Shown: piece by piece, positions 61,744 to 64,000 of the stretch | Layout: each line of letters begins with the position of its first letter | Numbering within the stretch: position 1 is the stretch's first letter | Source of the DNA: Hydractinia symbiolongicarpus | Lineage: Eukaryota > Cnidaria > Hydrozoa > Anthoathecata > Hydractiniidae | Direction: 5' to 3' | Length of the DNA stretch: 64,000 nt | NCBI RefSeq assembly: GCF_029227915.1 | Contig: NC_079883.1 | Location: 1,302,001-1,366,000, forward strand | Notes under the pieces: generated by a model | Told to the model about the DNA's origin: nothing | Database searches by the model: none | Seen by the model: the letters and a program-made list of their open reading frames with translations, nothing else | Made by a program: the position numbers and the translations under genes

Positions 61744-64000
61744 CTAAAACGCACGAGACTTGTAGTTTTCAAAAATGTTTTCATTTTTGATGAGACGCTG
61801 AATAAAAGAAGTTTAATCGCCGGCAAACGAAAACCCGCGATTTCCCGTAAATCCCGGACTCGGCCCGTATAGTACAAAGTATACAAAGAAAGTACTCAGG
61901 AAGTAAACTCATTTCTCGAACGATTTTTTAAGTTATTTTTTCACCACTAAAACGCATGAGACTTGTAGTTTTCAAAAATGTTTTCATTTTTGATGAGACG
62001 CTTAATAAAAGAGGTTTAATCGCCGGCAAACGAAAACCCGCGATTTCCCGTAAATCCTGGACTTGGCCCGTATAGTCAAAAGTATACAAAGAAAGTACCC
62101 AGGGAGTAAACTCATTTCCCGAACGATTTTTTAAATTATTTTTTCACCACTAAGACGCATGAGACTTGTAGTTTTCAGGAATGTTTTTATTTTTGATGAG
62201 ACGCCTAATGAAAGAAGTTTAATAGCCGGCAAACGAAAACCCGCGTTTTCCCGTAAATCCCGGGCTTGGCCCGTATAGTTGAGTATATACAAAGAAAGTA
62301 CCCTGTCTGTAAACTCATTTCCAGAACAATTTTTTAAATTATCTTTTCACCACTAAAACACATGAGACTTGTAGTTTTCAAAAATGTTTTCATTTTTGAT
62401 GAGTCGCGGAAGAAAAGAAGTTTAATCGCCGGCAAACGAAAACCCGCGATTTCCCGTAAATCCCGGACTCGGCCCGTATAGTCAAAAGTTTACAAAGAAA
62501 ATACCCAGGGAGTAAACTCATTTCCCGAACGATTTTTTAAATTATTTTTTCACCACTAAGACGCATGAGACTTGTAGTTTTCAGGAATGTTTTTATTTTT
62601 GATGAGACGCTTAATGAAAGAAGTTTAATCGCCGGCAAACGAAAACCCGCGTTTTTCCGTAAATCCCGGACTCGGCCCGTATAGTCAAAAGTATACAAAG
62701 AAAGTACCCAGAGAGTAAACTCATTTCCCGAACGATTTTTTAAATTATTTTTTCACCACTAAGACGCATGAGACTTGTAGTTTTCAGGAATGTTTTTATT
62801 TTTGATGAGACGCTTAATGAAAGAAGTTTAATCGCCGGCAAACGAAAACCCGCGTTTTCCCGTAAATCCCGGGCTTGGCCCGTATAGTTGAGTATATACA
62901 AAGAAAGTACCCTGTCTGTAAACTCATTTCCAGAACAATTTTTTAAATTATCTTTTCACCACTAAAACACATGAGACTTGTAGTTTTCAAAAATGTTTTC
63001 ATTTTTGATGAGTCGCGGAAGAAGAGAAGTTTAATCGCCGGCAAACGAAAACCCGCGATTTCCCGTAACCCCCGGACTCGGCCCGTATAGTCAAAAGTTT
63101 ACAAAGAAAATACCCAGGGAGTAAACTCATTTCCCGAACGATTTTTTAAATTATTTTATCACCACTAAAACGTATGAGACTTGTAGTTTTCAAAAATGTT
63201 TTCATTTTTGATGAGACGCGGAATAAAAGAAGTTTAATCGCCGGCAAACGAAAACCCGCGATTTCCCGTAAATCCCGGACTCGGCCCGTATAGTCAAAAG
63301 TAAACAAAGAAAATACCCAGGGAGTAAACTCATTTCCCGAACGATTTTTTAAATTATTTTTTCACCACTAAAACGTATGAGACTTGTAGTTTTCGAAAAT
63401 GTTTTCATTTTTGATGAGACGCTGAATAAAAGAAGTTTAATCGCCGGCAAACGAAAATCCGCGAATTCCCGTAAATCCCGGCCACTGCCCGTATAGCCAG
63501 AAGTATACAAAGAAAGTACCCAGGAAGTAAACTCATTTCCCGAACGATTTTTTAAATTATTTTTTCACCACTAAAACGCATGAGACTTGTAGTTTTCAAA
63601 AATGTTTTCATTTTTGATGAGACGCTGAATAAAAGAAGTTTAATCGCCGGCAAACGAAAACCCGCGATTTCCCGTAACCCCCGGACTCGGCCCGTATAGT
63701 CAAAAGTTTACAAAGAAAATACCCAGGGAGTAAACTCATTTCCCGAACGATTTTTTAAATTATTTTATCACCACTAAAACGTATGAGACTTGTAGTTTTC
63801 AAAAATGTTTTCATTTTTGATGAGACGCGGAATAAAAGAAGTTTAATCGCCGGCAAACGAAAACCCGCGATTTCCCGTAAATCCCGGACTCGGCCCGTAT
63901 AGTCAAAAGTAAACAAAGAAAATACCCAGGGAGTAAACTCATTTCCCGAACGATTTTTTAAATTATTTTTTCACCACTAAAACGTATGAGACTTGTAGTT
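61744..64000. repeat. 18-monomer HOR, last copy, cut by the window end
   Basis: Partner of 58,090-60,346. Entry is through a monomer with CGCACGAGACTTG (61,750) that follows an AATTGCAGGC/CCCACG monomer, whereas the earlier copy is entered from a GCCAGAAG monomer. That marks a recombination junction near 61.74-61.80 kb. Confidence 0.85.

Larger units (their letters stand above)
1..64000. repeat. Satellite array, 203-bp monomer, fills the window
   Basis: The landmark TTGTAGTTTT recurs every 203 bp (starts at 1, 204, 407, 610 and so on) and the last copy begins at 63,993. Base accounting closes exactly: 314 x 203, plus 4 x 64 for the inserts, minus 6 net single-base indels, plus 8 trailing bases. 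All monomers face the same way; I saw no inversion. The window starts and ends inside the array, so both borders lie outside it. No stretch of unique sequence, gene or transposon interrupts it. Because 203 is not a multiple of 3, any reading frame shifts at each monomer, which argues against coding. Centromeric or pericentromeric heterochromatin is the likely setting, but this is inferred from array size and HOR structure, not shown by the sequence. Confidence 0.98.
53390..64000. repeat. Domain 4: 18-monomer HOR (3,654 bp)
   Basis: Rare variants recur at 18 x 203, or one base less in the first period: ATGTGACTTG (53,431 and 57,084), GAGAGGCGG (54,080 and 57,733), GATGAGTCGCGG (55,091, 58,744 and 62,398; also 55,700, 59,353 and 63,007) and CGCCTAATG (58,549 and 62,203). 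The missing base comes from TTTTTTTAAACTAAG near 56,055. The copies are mosaics, not perfect: AATTGC...CCCACGATTT at 55,930 reappears at 61,610, out of period. No gene or unique sequence is present. Confidence 0.85.

Noticed and set aside
1-64000. CRISPR array
   Set aside because: Repeats are regular, but the full 203-bp unit is repeated with no unique spacers, and there are no cas genes.
1-64000. Ribosomal DNA spacer subrepeats or a 5S/tRNA gene cluster
   Set aside because: No rRNA, tRNA or Pol III promoter sequence occurs in any monomer, and 64 kb of pure repeat is too long for a usual spacer.
1-64000. Telomeric repeat or array border
   Set aside because: No short telomere-type repeats and no unique flank are seen at either end; the array simply runs off both edges.

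Overview
The whole window is one uninterrupted satellite DNA array. A 203-bp monomer repeats head to tail in one orientation from the first base to the last. By my hand alignment the 64,000 bases are 314 full monomers (63,742 bp), four identical net +64-bp insertions (256 bp), a net -6 bp of single-base indels, and 8 bases of a 315th monomer. I found no protein-coding gene, RNA gene, transposon, CRISPR array or unique sequence. The only non-satellite DNA is a 72-bp segment present four times, at about 38.5, 39.6, 49.6 and 50.9 kb.

Kilobase-scale satellite with nested higher-order repeats (HORs) points to a eukaryotic nuclear genome, most likely (peri)centromeric or other constitutive heterochromatin from a long-read assembly. 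The species cannot be named. A typical monomer is about 37% GC and carries 12 CpGs, roughly 1.7 times expectation. That argues against long heavy germline CpG methylation and leans weakly towards an invertebrate or another lightly methylated lineage.

Layout. Domain 1 (1 to about 29.2 kb) is built of HOR blocks of 28, 26 and 19 monomers (5,683, 5,279 and 3,857 bp). Blocks A-B-C form a 73-monomer, 14,819-bp superunit that starts again at 14,820 almost without change. Domain 2 (about 29.2-34.9 kb) has short 6-, 5- and 3-monomer units. Domain 3 (about 34.9-53.4 kb) is a mosaic of 4-, 5-, 6- and 10-monomer units and kilobase-long duplications, with new monomer subtypes and the 72-bp insert. Domain 4 (about 53.4-64 kb) follows an 18-monomer, 3,654-bp period and has its own subtype.

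Most monomers carry a 9-bp-arm inverted repeat that could form a hairpin. Many also carry four G-tracts on the minus strand, and a subset has a motif one base short of the CENP-B box core. The window is best read as a record of unequal exchange and amplification in a possible centromere, not as a gene system. Coordinates and identities were worked out by eye; junctions inside shared sequence are uncertain by up to about one monomer.
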